From Sphingomonas sp. 7/4-4 (GTDB lineage: Bacteria; Pseudomonadota; Alphaproteobacteria; Sphingomonadales; Sphingomonadaceae), in the NCBI RefSeq assembly GCF_027941955.1, contig NZ_CP115960.1, positions 2,852,001 through 2,916,000 on the forward strand: 64,000 nucleotides of DNA. The letters run 5' to 3'. Each line of letters opens with the position of its first letter. Position 1 is the first letter of the stretch. Positions 47,482 through 57,859 of this stretch are shown piece by piece. The notes under the pieces are model-generated. The model had not been told where the DNA came from, made no database searches, and was given only the letters and a program-made list of their open reading frames with translations. Made by a program: the position numbers and the translations under genes.

Positions 47482-48951
47482 ATGATCGCTTCCCGTTTCC
47501 GGCCTGCCCTTCTCTCGACGCTGGCCCTTCCTCTCCTGTTTTCCGCCTGCGCGCCGGTGCCGCAGCTCGGCGCGCGGCCCGAAGTCCGCACCGGCGACAG
47601 CTATGCCGCAAGCCAGACGCTCGCCCCTGCCGTCACGGCCTCGGCCTGGCCGGCCACCACTTGGTGGACCGATTATGGCGACGCGCAGCTGACCGCATTG
47701 ATCGAAGAGGGCCTGACGGACGCGCCCGATCTCGCCGCCGCCGCCGCGCGGCTGCGCTCGGCCCAGGCTTTCGCCCAACAGGCCGGTGCCGCCCGGCTGC
47801 CCTCGATCGGACTCGATGCGAGCGCGACCGAGGCCAAGCAGAGCTACAACAACGGCATCCCCGCCGCGTTCGTGCCGCAGGGCTGGAACGACAGCGGGCG
47901 CGTCGCTGCCAGCCTGAGCTTCGACCTGGATCTGTGGGGCAAGAACCGCGCCGCGCTCGCCGCCGCGACATCGGACGCCGAAGCGGCACGGATCGAGCTC
48001 GAGCAATCGCGGCTCGTCCTCTCGACCAATATCGCCGGCGCCTATGCCGATCTCGCACGCCTCGCCGCCGAGCGCCGGGTGCAGGAGAATGCGCTGAGCA
48101 TGCGCACCCAGACGCAGAAGCTGGTCTCGGACCGCGTCGCCGCCGGCCTCGATACCCGCGCCGAGCTCAAACAGGCCGATTCGGCCGTCCCCGCCGCGCG
48201 CGCCGACCTTGCCGCGACCGACGAGGCGATCGGCCTCACCCGCAACCGCATCGCCGCCCTGCTCGGCAAGGGTCCCGATCGCGGCCTGACCATCGCCCTG
48301 CCCGCCGCGCCCGCCGAAGCGCGTTCGCTGCCCGCCGGCGTGACCACCGACCTGATCGGCCGCCGCCCCGACGTCGCCGCCGCGCGCGCCCGGGTCGAGG
48401 CGGCGGCCAGCCGGATCAAGGTGGCGCGGGCCGATTTCTACCCGTCGGTCAATCTCAGTGCGCTGATCGGATTCCAGTCGCTCGGCCTTTCCAACCTGTT
48501 CGACAGCGGATCGACCTTCGGCCAGGCGGGCCCGGCGATCAGCCTGCCGATCTTCCGCGGCGGGCAATTGGCCGGCCAGTATAAGGGCGCGCGCGCCAGC
48601 TATGACGAAGCGGTCGCCAATTACGACGGCATTGTCGCCACGGCGTTCCACGAAGTCGCCGATGCCGTGACCAGCCAGCGCGCGCTGGGCACGCGACTGT
48701 CCGAAAGCCGGCAGGCGCTGGCCGATTCGGAAGCCGCCTATTCGATCGCCAGGCAACGTTATGAAGGCGGCCTGTCGACCTTCCTCGATGTTCTGACTGC
48801 CGAAGAGAGGGTGCTGCAGAACCGCCAGATCGTCGTCGACCTCGAGGCGCGGGCGTTCACGCTCGACGTCCAATTGGTCCGCGCGCTCGGCGGAGGCTTT
48901 TCCAACAACATCGCGGCTAGCCCCGCACGCAAGGATTCGACCAATGGCTGA
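47482..48951 (+). CDS. outer membrane factor of a tripartite efflux system (NodT/OprM family)
   Basis: 489 residues. A lipoprotein signal (MIASRFRPALLSTLALPLLFSAC) with lipidated Cys 23, then two repeats of the OEP domain (WWTDYGDAQLTALIEEGL, IGRRPDVAAARARVEAAA) and long coiled-coil hairpins, the TolC-type channel layout. ATG 47482 follows an AT-rich TATATAAATT and lacks a clear Shine-Dalgarno, so a short or absent leader is possible. It overlaps the emrA-like gene by eight bases. Confidence 0.92.
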   Translation: MIASRFRPALLSTLALPLLFSACAPVPQLGARPEVRTGDSYAASQTLAPAVTASAWPATTWWTDYGDAQLTALIEEGLTDAPDLAAAAARLRSAQAFAQQAGAARLPSIGLDASATEAKQSYNNGIPAAFVPQGWNDSGRVAASLSFDLDLWGKNRAALAAATSDAEAARIELEQSRLVLSTNIAGAYADLARLAAERRVQENALSMRTQTQKLVSDRVAAGLDTRAELKQADSAVPAARADLAATDEAIGLTRNRIAALLGKGPDRGLTIALPAAPAEARSLPAGVTTDLIGRRPDVAAARARVEAAASRIKVARADFYPSVNLSALIGFQSLGLSNLFDSGSTFGQAGPAISLPIFRGGQLAGQYKGARASYDEAVANYDGIVATAFHEVADAVTSQRALGTRLSESRQALADSEAAYSIARQRYEGGLSTFLDVLTAEERVLQNRQIVVDLEARAFTLDVQLVRALGGGFSNNIAASPARKDSTNG

Positions 48952-50092
48952 CGCAGATCCCGCAGGCCTCCAGTTGCGCACCGACGAGGAAGCGCCGAAG
49001 CCCAACACGCTCCGCAAGAAGCTGCTCGGCGGCATCGCCGCCGCGGTCCTGCTCGCCGGCGCCGGCTATGGCGGCTGGTATGTTCTGGTCGGCAGCCACC
49101 ATGTGAGCACCGACAATGCCTATGTCGGCGCCGATACCGCGAGCGTGACTCCGATGGTCGCCGCGCAGGTACTGAATGTCCGCGTTTCGGACACCCAGGC
49201 GGTGCGCAGGGGCGACGTGCTGGTCCAGCTCGACGACAGCGATGCGCAGATCGCCCTCGCGCAGGCCGAGGCCGAACTCGCGCGGACCCGCCGCCAATAT
49301 GGCCAGACTTCGGCGACCAGCACGGCGCTCGCCGCGCAGGTCGACGCCCGCAATGCCGATATCGCGCGTGCCCGCGCCCAACTCGTCTCCGCACAGGCGG
49401 ATTACGAGCGGGCACGCGTCGACCTCGCCCGGCGCCAGCGCCTCGCCCCCAATGGCGCGGTGTCGGGCGAGGAACTCTCGTCCGCGACCAATGCCTTCGC
49501 TTCGGCAAGGGCAGCGCTCGAACTGGCCCGCGCGGGCATCGCACAGGCCAGCTCGACCAAAGGCGCGGCGAGCGGCGAACTGGCCGCCAACAACGCGCTG
49601 ATCAGCGGCACCACGGCCAACAACGCGCCCGAAGTGCTCGCCGCACAGGCTAAGGTGGCACAGGCGAAGCTCGATCTGGAGCGCACCGTGATCCGCGCGC
49701 CGATCGACGGCGTGATCACCCGGCGCAACGTCCAGATCGGCCAGCGCGTCGCTCCCGGCACTGCGCTGATGCTGATCGTCCCGGTCGCCCAGCTCTATGT
49801 CGACGCCAATTTCAAGGAAGGCCAGCTTACCCAAGTCAAGGTCGGCCAGGCGGTGACGCTCACTTCCGACCTCTATGGCGGCGATGTCGAATATCACGGC
49901 AAGGTCGTCGGGCTTTCAGGCGGCACGGGATCGTCGTTCGCGCTGATCCCGGCGCAGAACGCGACGGGCAACTGGATCAAGGTGGTCCAGCGCCTGCCCG
50001 TCCGCGTCGCGCTCGATCCGAAGGAATTGCAGGCGCACCCGCTGCGGGTCGGCCTCTCCATGGACGCCGAGATCGACGTCTCCGCCAAGTAA
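48944..50092 (+). CDS. emrA: EmrA-type membrane fusion protein
   Basis: 382 residues. One N-terminal membrane helix (KKLLGGIAAAVLLAGAGYGG), a barrel-sandwich/lipoyl hybrid (HVSTDNAYVGADTASVTPMV, VIRAPIDGVITRRNVQIGQR) and a long periplasmic coiled coil (residues 100-230). Links the inner-membrane pump to the outer-membrane factor. Second gene of the TetR-controlled operon. Confidence 0.93.
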   Translation: MADADPAGLQLRTDEEAPKPNTLRKKLLGGIAAAVLLAGAGYGGWYVLVGSHHVSTDNAYVGADTASVTPMVAAQVLNVRVSDTQAVRRGDVLVQLDDSDAQIALAQAEAELARTRRQYGQTSATSTALAAQVDARNADIARARAQLVSAQADYERARVDLARRQRLAPNGAVSGEELSSATNAFASARAALELARAGIAQASSTKGAASGELAANNALISGTTANNAPEVLAAQAKVAQAKLDLERTVIRAPIDGVITRRNVQIGQRVAPGTALMLIVPVAQLYVDANFKEGQLTQVKVGQAVTLTSDLYGGDVEYHGKVVGLSGGTGSSFALIPAQNATGNWIKVVQRLPVRVALDPKELQAHPLRVGLSMDAEIDVSAK

Positions 50093-50104
50093 GGACGGTT
50101 CGAA

Positions 50105-51634
50105 ATGAACGCCAAGGCCGAGGCAGCGGCGCCGCTCACCGGGTTCCGCCTCATCCTCGCGGGCGCAGTGCTCGCGCTCACCAACTTCATGGTGGTGCTC
50201 GACACCACGATCGCCAACGTCTCGGTGCCGCACATCGCCGGCAGCCTCGGCATTTCGAGCAGCCAGGGGACGTGGATCATCACCTCCTATGCGGTCGCCG
50301 AGGCCGTGTGCGTGCCGCTGACAGGCTGGCTTGCCACCCGGTTCGGCACGGTCCGCACCTTCGCTTTCGGGATGATCGGGTTCGGCATCTTCTCCTTGCT
50401 GTGCGGCATGTCGACGTCGCTCGGCATGCTCGTCGCCTGCCGGATCGGGCAGGGGCTGTGCGGCGGCCCGCTGATGCCGCTCAGCCAGACGCTGCTGATG
50501 CGCATCTTCAAGCCCGAGCAGCGCGCCCAGGCGATGGGCGTGTGGGCGATGACTACGGTTACCGCGCCGATCCTCGGCCCGATCCTTGGCGGCACCATCT
50601 CTGATTCCTGGTCCTGGCACTGGATCTTCTTCATCAACTTGCCCGTGGCGGCACTCTGCGCGTTCGGCGCGATGCGGCTGCTGCGCTCGTCGGAGACCAA
50701 GACCGAGAAGATGCGAAGCGACGGCGTCGGCCTCGCACTGATGCTGCTGTGGATCGGCGCGCTGCAAATCATGCTCGATCTCGGCCGCGAGCATGACTGG
50801 TTCAGCGATCCGACGATCGTCGCGCTGGCCGTGATCGCCGCCGTGGGACTGGTCGTATTCCTCGCCTGGGAGCTTACCGAGGGCCAGCCGATCGTCGACC
50901 TGCGGGTGTTCCGGCATCGGGGATTCACGGTGGCGGTGGCGTCTTTGTCCTTCGCCTTCGCGACGTTCTTCGCATCGGCGGTGATCATCCCGCAATGGCT
51001 GCAGACCAGCATGGGCTACACCGCCACTTATGCGGGCTATGCCACCGCGTTCACCGGCGTGGCGGCGGTGATCATGTCGCCGATCGTCGCCAAGCTATCG
51101 ACGAAGGTCGATCCCCGCGCGCTGGTGTGCTTCGGCATCCTCTGGCTCGGCATGACCTCGCTGCTGCGCGTCCACTGGAACAGCGGGGCGGATTTCTGGA
51201 CGCTCGCCTTCCCGCAATTGCTCCAGGGCTTCGGCATGCCGTTCTTCTTCATCCCGCTGACGACCCTCGCGCTCGCCGCGGTGGAACCGGAGGAGACCGC
51301 CTCGGCGGCGGGCGTGATGAGCTTCCTGCGCACCATGGCGGGCGCGATCGGCACGTCGGTCTCGGCGACGATGTGGGACGACAGCAGCCGGGTTGCCCGC
51401 AGCGAGATCGTCTCCAGCCTGAACACCCAGGGCACCAGCGACGCACTCGCGGCGCAGGGCTTTTCGGTGGATCAGATCCGGGCGGTGATCGCGCAGCTCG
51501 TCGACAAGGAAGCCCTGGCAGTGGCGACCACGCACATCTTCCTGATCTCGGCAGTGGTGTTCGCCTTCGCGGCGATGATCATCTGGCTCACGCCGCGGCC
51601 TTCACGGACGGTCGAGATGGGGGCGGCGCACTAA
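50105..51634 (+). CDS. emrB: EmrB-type MFS multidrug transporter, DHA2 family
   Basis: 509 residues with 14 predicted membrane helices. MFS motifs for drug:H+ antiport: the MVVLDTTIANVSVPHIAG start, WIITSYAVAEAVCVPLTGWL and ILGPILGGTISDSWSWHWIF (the proton/drug antiporter motif C). Third gene of the operon; exports hydrophobic drugs or fatty acids, exact substrates unknown. Followed by a double REP element. Confidence 0.93.
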   Translation: MNAKAEAAAPLTGFRLILAGAVLALTNFMVVLDTTIANVSVPHIAGSLGISSSQGTWIITSYAVAEAVCVPLTGWLATRFGTVRTFAFGMIGFGIFSLLCGMSTSLGMLVACRIGQGLCGGPLMPLSQTLLMRIFKPEQRAQAMGVWAMTTVTAPILGPILGGTISDSWSWHWIFFINLPVAALCAFGAMRLLRSSETKTEKMRSDGVGLALMLLWIGALQIMLDLGREHDWFSDPTIVALAVIAAVGLVVFLAWELTEGQPIVDLRVFRHRGFTVAVASLSFAFATFFASAVIIPQWLQTSMGYTATYAGYATAFTGVAAVIMSPIVAKLSTKVDPRALVCFGILWLGMTSLLRVHWNSGADFWTLAFPQLLQGFGMPFFFIPLTTLALAAVEPEETASAAGVMSFLRTMAGAIGTSVSATMWDDSSRVARSEIVSSLNTQGTSDALAAQGFSVDQIRAVIAQLVDKEALAVATTHIFLISAVVFAFAAMIIWLTPRPSRTVEMGAAH

Positions 51635-51644
51635 CCGCCCCCGC

Positions 51645-51726
51645 CGTCATCCCGGCGGAAGCCGGGATCCGGAGTCAAATCGGACAGCATTCGTGGGCTC
51701 TGGATCCCGGCTTTCGCCGGGATGAC
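51645..51726. repeat. paired inverted REP elements
   Basis: Two 25-bp palindromic units (51645-51669, 51702-51726) in opposite orientation 32 bp apart, between convergent emrB and ydbL. Likely a bidirectional terminator or RNA-stabilising hairpin, and the clearest of the REP-like copies in the window. Confidence 0.85.
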
Positions 51727-51734
51727 GATTCAAA

Positions 51735-52103
51735 TCACAGGCAGCGGGGATCCCGCACGGGTGCCCCGGCACCGCGCGTGAGCCAACGGCCGTCGGGTGC
51801 CTGGTATTTCTCGCCCGGCGCAGTGCGCAGGATCAGGTTGCAGCCGGTGACGAATGCCATCTGCTGCACCGTCGAGCCGGCGGCCGCCTGATCGGTATAT
51901 TGCTTCTTGCGCTGGATATTGAGGTTGTTGACCAGCGCGCGGAGCTCCGGAGTCGCCGTGCCGACGATCCCGAGATAACCGTCGGGCTGCTCGCCGACCT
52001 GGCCCGCGGCGCGCGCCGCCGCATAAGCCGGATCGCGTTGCGCGAGCGCGGGCGTGGCCAAAACGGCTGCCGCGAGCGCGGCGGTGAAGAGCATGTGGCG
52101 CAT
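51735..52103 (-). CDS. ydbL: YdbL family (DUF1318) periplasmic protein
   Basis: 122 residues, signal peptide (MRHMLFTAALAAAVLATPALA), then the DUF1318 segments DGYLGIVGTATPELRALVNN and QRKKQYTDQAA. YdbL is thought to assist the YdbH-YnbE intermembrane bridge that carries phospholipids to the outer membrane. The start overlaps the ynbE stop (ATGA). Third gene of ydbH-ynbE-ydbL. Confidence 0.88.
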   Translation of the reverse strand: MRHMLFTAALAAAVLATPALAQRDPAYAAARAAGQVGEQPDGYLGIVGTATPELRALVNNLNIQRKKQYTDQAAAGSTVQQMAFVTGCNLILRTAPGEKYQAPDGRWLTRGAGAPVRDPRCL

Positions 52104-52294
52104 CAGAATATCCCCGGATTTTCCTGGATCAGTGTCTTCGCCTTGTTGTCGAGGCGATACACCACTTCCTGGGTGATCGATATGTTGAGGTTGATGACGA
52201 TCGGCTTGTCGGGCGCCGTCACGTTGACGCAGCCGCCGGCCATCATCACCGGCAGTGCCGCCGCCAAAAGGCCTTGTGTTCGATTCAACCGCAT
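52103..52294 (-). CDS. ynbE: YnbE family lipoprotein
   Basis: 63 residues from MRLNRTQGLLAAALPVMMAG with a lipobox at Cys 22 (AGGC), followed by VTAPDKPIVINLNISITQEV. In E. coli YnbE is an outer-membrane lipoprotein forming beta-strand stacks with YdbH. The start is 15 bp inside the longer frame, chosen for the signal peptide. Overlaps ydbL by three bases. Confidence 0.88.
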   Translation of the reverse strand: MRLNRTQGLLAAALPVMMAGGCVNVTAPDKPIVINLNISITQEVVYRLDNKAKTLIQENPGIF

Positions 52295-52305
52295 CACGGC
52301 TCCCT

Positions 52306-55300
52306 TCATCGCAGCTTGTCGCTTTCGCGCGGCTGAACCGGCTTCGCGCCGCTTTCGCCGCCAGATCGTTCCTGTTCTTCGAGCAACGAGGGCAGATTGC
52401 GCTCGATCAGCCGGTTCGGATCGTACCAGGATTGCACCGAATCGAGCAGTTGCTTGAAGGGGGCGCTGACCCGGACGTTGAACACGAAGGGCAACTTGGC
52501 CAGCCGCCGCAGCAGGAAATGGACTTCGTCCCCTTGCCCTGGCTCACCCCGGCGAAGCGGATTTCGGTGACCATGTCGCCGGCGAGCGGACCGTTCATGT
52601 CGATCGTCAGGCTGCGATAGTCGAGCGCCTTGAGCGCCTGGAACGCCATATTGCCCCAGAAACCCACGTCGCGTTGCGAGATCTCGCCGACATAGGCGAT
52701 CGAGCCGCCGGCGCGGGCGCGCAGCGATCCGCCTTCGATCCGGCCGCCTTTCTCGTCGAAGACCATCGGCAGCGTTCCGTCGAACGTGCCGGTGGCGTCG
52801 AGATTCTCGAACGCCATCTCCTTCAGGAACAGCGCCGCGTCTGCGCCGATCACGCGGAAGGTCATGCGCCGCTCGCGGCTCTGGCTGAAATCGAGGATCG
52901 TCGGTTCGAGCACGAGCTCGCCGCCGGCAAAGGGCCAGCGCCCGCCTTCCACTTCGACGCGCTGGCTGTCGAGCAGGCGGAAGCGGATCGTGCCGCTGGT
53001 GACCGGGGCCCCCGGGTTTACCTCCGCGATCGTCGCGACCTGGCCGGGTTCGGTGCGCATGTTGAGCAAGTCGCTGAACCGCACTTCGGTGGCGAGGCCG
53101 CGCACCGATCCGAACGCCGCGGCGAGATCGGTGGCGCGGGTGCCGAAGCGGCCGGTGCTGGTCACGGCTTCGGGCGACCATTGGATCCGGCCCTCGCCTT
53201 CCACCGATCCGCCGACATCGGCGATGACGCCGAAAGTGAGCGGCGTGAGGTCGCTCGGCTGCAACCCGCCTTCGGCGAAGCGCAGGCCCGGCACTGCGAT
53301 CGTCGCGACGCCCTTGCCGGTGGAGAGATCGTGCCGGATTTCGACGCGCCCCACCGGCACGCCCGCCGCCGGCGTCTTCAGTCCCGCTGTCGCGACGATG
53401 TCGTTGCCCACCAGCCGCAGCATCGCGTCGTCGCTGGCGAGCGGATGGAAGCGCACCGGCGCTGCGGTGTCGGCGACTTGCAGCTTGCCCGCGAGCGACA
53501 GGCCGGCGTCATCGGCTTTCCACGTGCCTGCGCCGCCGGAGATTACCAGCGGCACGGTGCCGATCTGCCCGCCGAGATCGGCAAAGTCACCGCCGATGAC
53601 CTGGCCGAAGCGCCCGGAGAGCGTGCCGATATCGAGGCGCGTGACGCTCTCCGTGCCAAGGCGCACCGCCGCCTCGGTCACGCCGAACCGGCGCGTGCCC
53701 AGATCGAGCCGCGCCTCCGCGGCACGCAAGGTCAGCGGGCTGGATCCGACCTGGCCGGAGAGATCGGGGCGCACGAGGCGAATGCCGCCGCCGACACCAT
53801 CTGGCCCGGTGTGCAGCATCGCACTTCCCAGCGGACAGGCCGTTACACCGCCCGGCGCCAGCACTGCCCCCGCCGCGGCGATCCGCTCGAAACGGACCGG
53901 AACGCAGCCGGGATTCAGGGTGATGCTCCCGCCGCGCCAGCGTGCATCGAGCGGGAGCGCGAGGCGATCGATCCGGCCGCCCGCGAATGGGCCCGAGAGG
54001 GTGGCGAATGTCCGCATCGTGCCGCTGCTTTCACCGAGCACGAAAACCACGTTCGACAGTGCGAGGCTCGAACCTCCTGCGGCATAAGGCTGGACGAAAC
54101 CGACGCCGTAGAGCCGCGCGTCGCCTGGTTTCTGGGACAGGCGGACCAGCGCCTCGGGCATTCCGCCACCGCGCAGCGCGAGCGAGCCGTCGATCCGCGG
54201 CGCCGTGCCGCTGCCGTCGCCGCGCACGCCGCTCCCGCGGTCGAAGGAGAATCGGGCACCATTTGCCGCGGCGACTTCGAGGCGGGGCAGGCGGTAGTGC
54301 ATTCCGGTCGGCGAGACGGCGAGGACGAGATCGGCACTCGCATCGAAGGCAGCGGCCGCCGTGGCGGCGGCTCCGGCGATCTGCGCGACGACGGGTCCGA
54401 GCGGCGTGCCGTGCGCCGCCGCGGCGGTACCCCGGACCTTGTCGAGCAACGCCTGCGAGAGACCCGCCGAGCCGGCGGCGACTCTCCCGCGATATTCGAA
54501 GCCGCCGCTACGCTGGGCATAGTCGCCGCGGAGCTGCAATTGCCCTCCCGCAGCCTCGGGCATGGCGAAGCGCCCCGTGCCGAGAGCGATCTTGCCGTGC
54601 GTTCCCGAAACGCCACCGGCGAAGGAGACGTCCCCCGTCACATCGGAAACCCGCCGCTGTGGCATCGAAAGCGCGGCGAGGTTCACCCGCGCCGTGCCGT
54701 TCCAGCTGTCCAGCCCCTCGCTCAATATCGCCTTGAGCGCGACCTGCGGCCGATCGGCGCGGATCGTGCCGCAGTCGAGGCGCGCTGCGGCCAGCGGGCC
54801 AGCCAGATCGGGCCGGGCCCGGCGGATGTGCAGCTTTACCGTGCCCGACAGGCCAAGCATCGCGCAGCCGGCGAGATCGAGCCTGGACGCGGCAACGCGC
54901 GCAGTGCCCGCGAAGCCATTGTCGAGCATCCCCTTGCCCGCGAAACCGAGATCGACGAAGCCGTGGCCGCTGTCGAGCCGCATCGCCAGATCGGCGACAT
55001 CGAGTTCGACATGCGGCAGCGTGAAAGGCTTTCCGGAAGGGGCGGCATCAGCCGGTCGATCTCCCCCAACGACAAATGTCCCTGCACCAGCCGCGCCTTG
55101 ATGCGGACCCGGCCGGCGCGCAGGGCCAGCACCCTGGCGCCCCATGGCGACAGCGTAGTGCCCAGCTCGATCCAGTCGGCCACCAGATCGGGATTGCGCG
55201 GATCGCCGATCACGACGTTGGTGAGCCTCTGGCGCCAGGAGAGAGCTGGTCGATCTGATACTGCGCGCGGACGCCCCGACGGCTCAGTTCCTGATCGACG

Positions 55301-55454
55301 AATTCGCGCGCGATGGTTCGCCGCTGCAACCATGCGACGAGCAGCACGGTCAGCAGCAGCACGAACAATGCGAAAAAAGCCGCCGCCAGCGGGCACGGCG
55401 AGGGCGCACTCCCGCAATCACTTCGTCCGGCGCTTCATCCAGGCTTGTCGTCAC
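52306..55454 (-). CDS. ydbH: YdbH family AsmA-like intermembrane phospholipid transport protein (four frameshifts)
   Basis: About 1050 residues once bases missing at 55373-55378, 55231-55232, 55039-55042 and 52530-52533 are restored; the corrected length is divisible by three. An N-terminal inner-membrane helix (ALFVLLLTVLLVAWL) is followed by a long series of AsmA/dicarboxylate-like beta repeats that form a periplasmic bridge, ending LAKLPFVFNVRVSAPFKQLL. GTG 55454 has GGGAG upstream. The gene overlaps ynbE-ydbL in the known operon order, which secures the assignment. It is the most heavily damaged gene in the window. Confidence 0.88.
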
Positions 55455-55518
55455 GCCGTAGCAACTCCCGCGCGACCACTATGGCTGCGTTCGAACCTGG
55501 TGTCGATTGCGGGCCCGT

Positions 55519-57093
55519 CTATGTCGCGGCGCGGGCGAGCGGCAAGAGTATCCGGAAACGCGAGCCGCTTTCGACGGGATGATCCAGCGCGAGCCGCCCG
55601 CCGCCCGCCCGGAGCAAGGACACCGAGATCGCCAGCCCGAGTCCGGTGCCGCCGGCAGCGCGCCGGGTGGTGAAGAAGGGTTCGAACACGCGTTCGGCAT
55701 CGGCCGGCGCTATCCCGCGGCCATTGTCGGCCACTGCGATCTCGAGAACGCCGACCCGACGATGCACTTCGATCGCCACGCGATCGGCGCCTGCCTGGCG
55801 GGCATTGTCGAGCAATGTGTTGAGTACCGCCTCCACCGTCGACGCCGGCACCCCTACCGGCGGCGCGCCCTCCGACGTGATCGTCACGCGGAAAGCCGGG
55901 CCGTCATGGGCATCGGCGATCTGGCGGATCACGGCGACGGCGTCGATCGCCGCATCGGGATCGGGCTGCGCCATGTCGGCGCGCGCCAGATCGAGCAGGC
56001 GCGTGACGAGCTGGGACAAGCGCGCCGCATCCGCCTTGATATTGCCGAGAAAACGCTCGCGTTCGGCGGGCGTCATCGCGGCGCCATGATCTTCGAACAG
56101 CTCGATCGCGCCCGATATCCCGGCCAGCGGCGTCTTGAATTCGTGGCTCACCGAAGCCGCGAAGTCGCGCAGATAATGCGAGCGTCGGTCGATGGTGGCC
56201 GCCATCGTGCGGAAATTCTCGAACAAGGCGCGGATCTCGATCGCGGCGGTCACCGGCGTATCGGGCACCTTGCCCGTGCCGTTGGCGACGCCGTGCGATG
56301 CTTCGCCGAGCGCCTCGATCGGCCGGGCAATGCCGCGCGAGAGCAATCCGGTCAGCACCAGGAGCACGAGGAAGATCAACCCGATGCCGAGCAGGATCTT
56401 GCCGCGATCCTCATAGAGCCCGCGGAACAATGCGCGCGGCGAGCGCGACAGCAGCAATGCCCCGACCACCCGCCCGTCGACGACGATCGGGCGGACATGA
56501 TGGATGCGCAGCGACGACGCCCGGCTGAGCCATTCGAACGCGTAGCGCTGGCGATAAGCGCCGTTCTGGCGCAGCACGGTGCCGACCCGCCCCTCGAGCG
56601 CAGCCGCCACTTCGGGCACTGCGGCATAGGAACCGCCTGAGTCGTGTCCGAGCAGCACAATGCCGTTGCGATCGATCAGCTGGAGCGATGCCAGCGTCGT
56701 GCGCGCAGTAGTGGCGAGGATCGGGGCCAGCCGCCGCGTCATGTCGAGCGCAACCGCGTCTGGCACGCCGGTCCGCGGCTGCGCCGGCGGCCGCTCGCCG
56801 AGTACAAGCGTGGTTCTCAGGTCGATCGTCGAGGCTTCGGGGCGGAAAGGTCGCGGATCGCTCGAGTCCGGCGCCGCGTGCGGCCAGATCGCCTGCGCCG
56901 CGGCGGCCAGCGCAGCACCCTGCGCGATCAGTTCCGCCTCGGTCTGGCGGACCAAGGTGTTCTCGTACACGCGCAGGAACAATGCACCGACGCCGGGCAG
57001 CGCTGCCGTGAACAGCAAGGTGCCGAACAGGATCGTCCGCAGCCGGAGTGCCGGCCAGTGCCGCTTGAGCCGTGCTTTCAGCGCTGCGATCAA
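55519..57093 (-). CDS. sensor histidine kinase
   Basis: 524 residues. Two membrane helices (RTILFGTLLFTAALPGVGAL, ILLGIGLIFLVLLVLTGLLSR) flank a periplasmic domain; then HAMP, HisKA with FAASVSHEFKTPLAGISGAI (phospho-His), and HATPase_c with LLDNARQAGADR, VADNGRGIAPAD and GGTGLGLAIS. A TTG start at 57093 overlaps the response regulator stop (TTGA), the usual coupled arrangement; the longer upstream open frame is antisense noise. Signal unknown. Confidence 0.9.
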   Translation of the reverse strand: MIAALKARLKRHWPALRLRTILFGTLLFTAALPGVGALFLRVYENTLVRQTEAELIAQGAALAAAAQAIWPHAAPDSSDPRPFRPEASTIDLRTTLVLGERPPAQPRTGVPDAVALDMTRRLAPILATTARTTLASLQLIDRNGIVLLGHDSGGSYAAVPEVAAALEGRVGTVLRQNGAYRQRYAFEWLSRASSLRIHHVRPIVVDGRVVGALLLSRSPRALFRGLYEDRGKILLGIGLIFLVLLVLTGLLSRGIARPIEALGEASHGVANGTGKVPDTPVTAAIEIRALFENFRTMAATIDRRSHYLRDFAASVSHEFKTPLAGISGAIELFEDHGAAMTPAERERFLGNIKADAARLSQLVTRLLDLARADMAQPDPDAAIDAVAVIRQIADAHDGPAFRVTITSEGAPPVGVPASTVEAVLNTLLDNARQAGADRVAIEVHRRVGVLEIAVADNGRGIAPADAERVFEPFFTTRRAAGGTGLGLAISVSLLRAGGGRLALDHPVESGSRFRILLPLARAAT

Positions 57094-57808
57094 ACGCGTG
57101 CGCCCGTGCAGCTCCCGAGCCGGTAGCCCACCCCCGCGCGCGTCTCGATCACATCGGTGCCGCCGACGCCTGCGAACTTGCCGCGCAGATTGCGGATATG
57201 GCTGTCGATCGTCCGGTCGGTCACTGCGAAGCCGGGGCCGTGCAGCCGATCGATGATCGCGTCGCGGCTGAACACCTTGCTCGGCATCACCGCCAAAGTG
57301 CGCAGGATCGAGAATTCGGTGACCGTCAGCGCAACCTGGGTGCCTGCCCAGCTGGCGCTCCAGCCCTCGATATCGATCGCGAGCTGGCCGTGATCGATGC
57401 GCCGCCCTTCGTCGATCGTGGGGGCCTGGCGCTGGCGCGCCGCAGGATCGCCATCGACCGCGCGACGACTTCACGAGGCGAGAAAGGCTTCACGACATAA
57501 TCGTCGGCGCCCAGCTCGATCCCCAGCACGCGATCGATCTCGTCGTCGCGCGACGACAGGAACAGGATCGGCAGATCGCCCGCCGCGCGGATCCTGCGGC
57601 ACGTCTCCAGCCCGTCCAGCCGCGGCATGTTGATGTCGAGGACGACCAGGTCGACACGCCGGCTTTCGAGCAGCGCGAGCGCCGCCTCGCCATCATCGGC
57701 CTCGACCGTGTCGAGCCCCGCTTTGGCGAACGCGAACGCCAGAAGCTGGCGGATGTGCGGATCGTCGTCGGCGATCAGGATGGTGCGCGGCATGGGACAC
57801 ATGATCAT
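57090..57808 (-). CDS. OmpR-family response regulator (one frameshift)
   Basis: 239 residues after adding one G at 57420-57424. Receiver domain (ILIADDDPHIRQLLAFAFAK, phosphorylated Asp in LVVLDINMPRLDGLE, KPFSPREVVARSMAILRR) joined to a winged-helix DNA-binding domain (TVTEFSILRTLAVMPSKVFS, VTDRTIDSHIRNLRGKF). Start MIMCPMPRTILIADDD at 57808 with GAGG upstream. Coupled to the histidine kinase; its target may be the upstream DUF4173 gene or the kinase itself. Confidence 0.9.
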
Positions 57809-57811
57809 TGC

Positions 57812-57859
57812 GCAGCCTCGTTCGTCAATGCCGCGGCAGCCTCGTTCGTCAATGCCGCG
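57812..57859. repeat. 24-bp tandem duplication
   Basis: GCAGCCTCGTTCGTCAATGC CGCG repeated exactly twice (57812-57835, 57836-57859). The right copy spans the DUF4173 stop codon at 57849-57851; the left lies between that stop and the response regulator. It has no obvious role and could be slippage. Confidence 0.85.

Noticed and set aside
57812..57859. CRISPR array
   Set aside because: Only two copies with no spacer; a simple tandem duplication.
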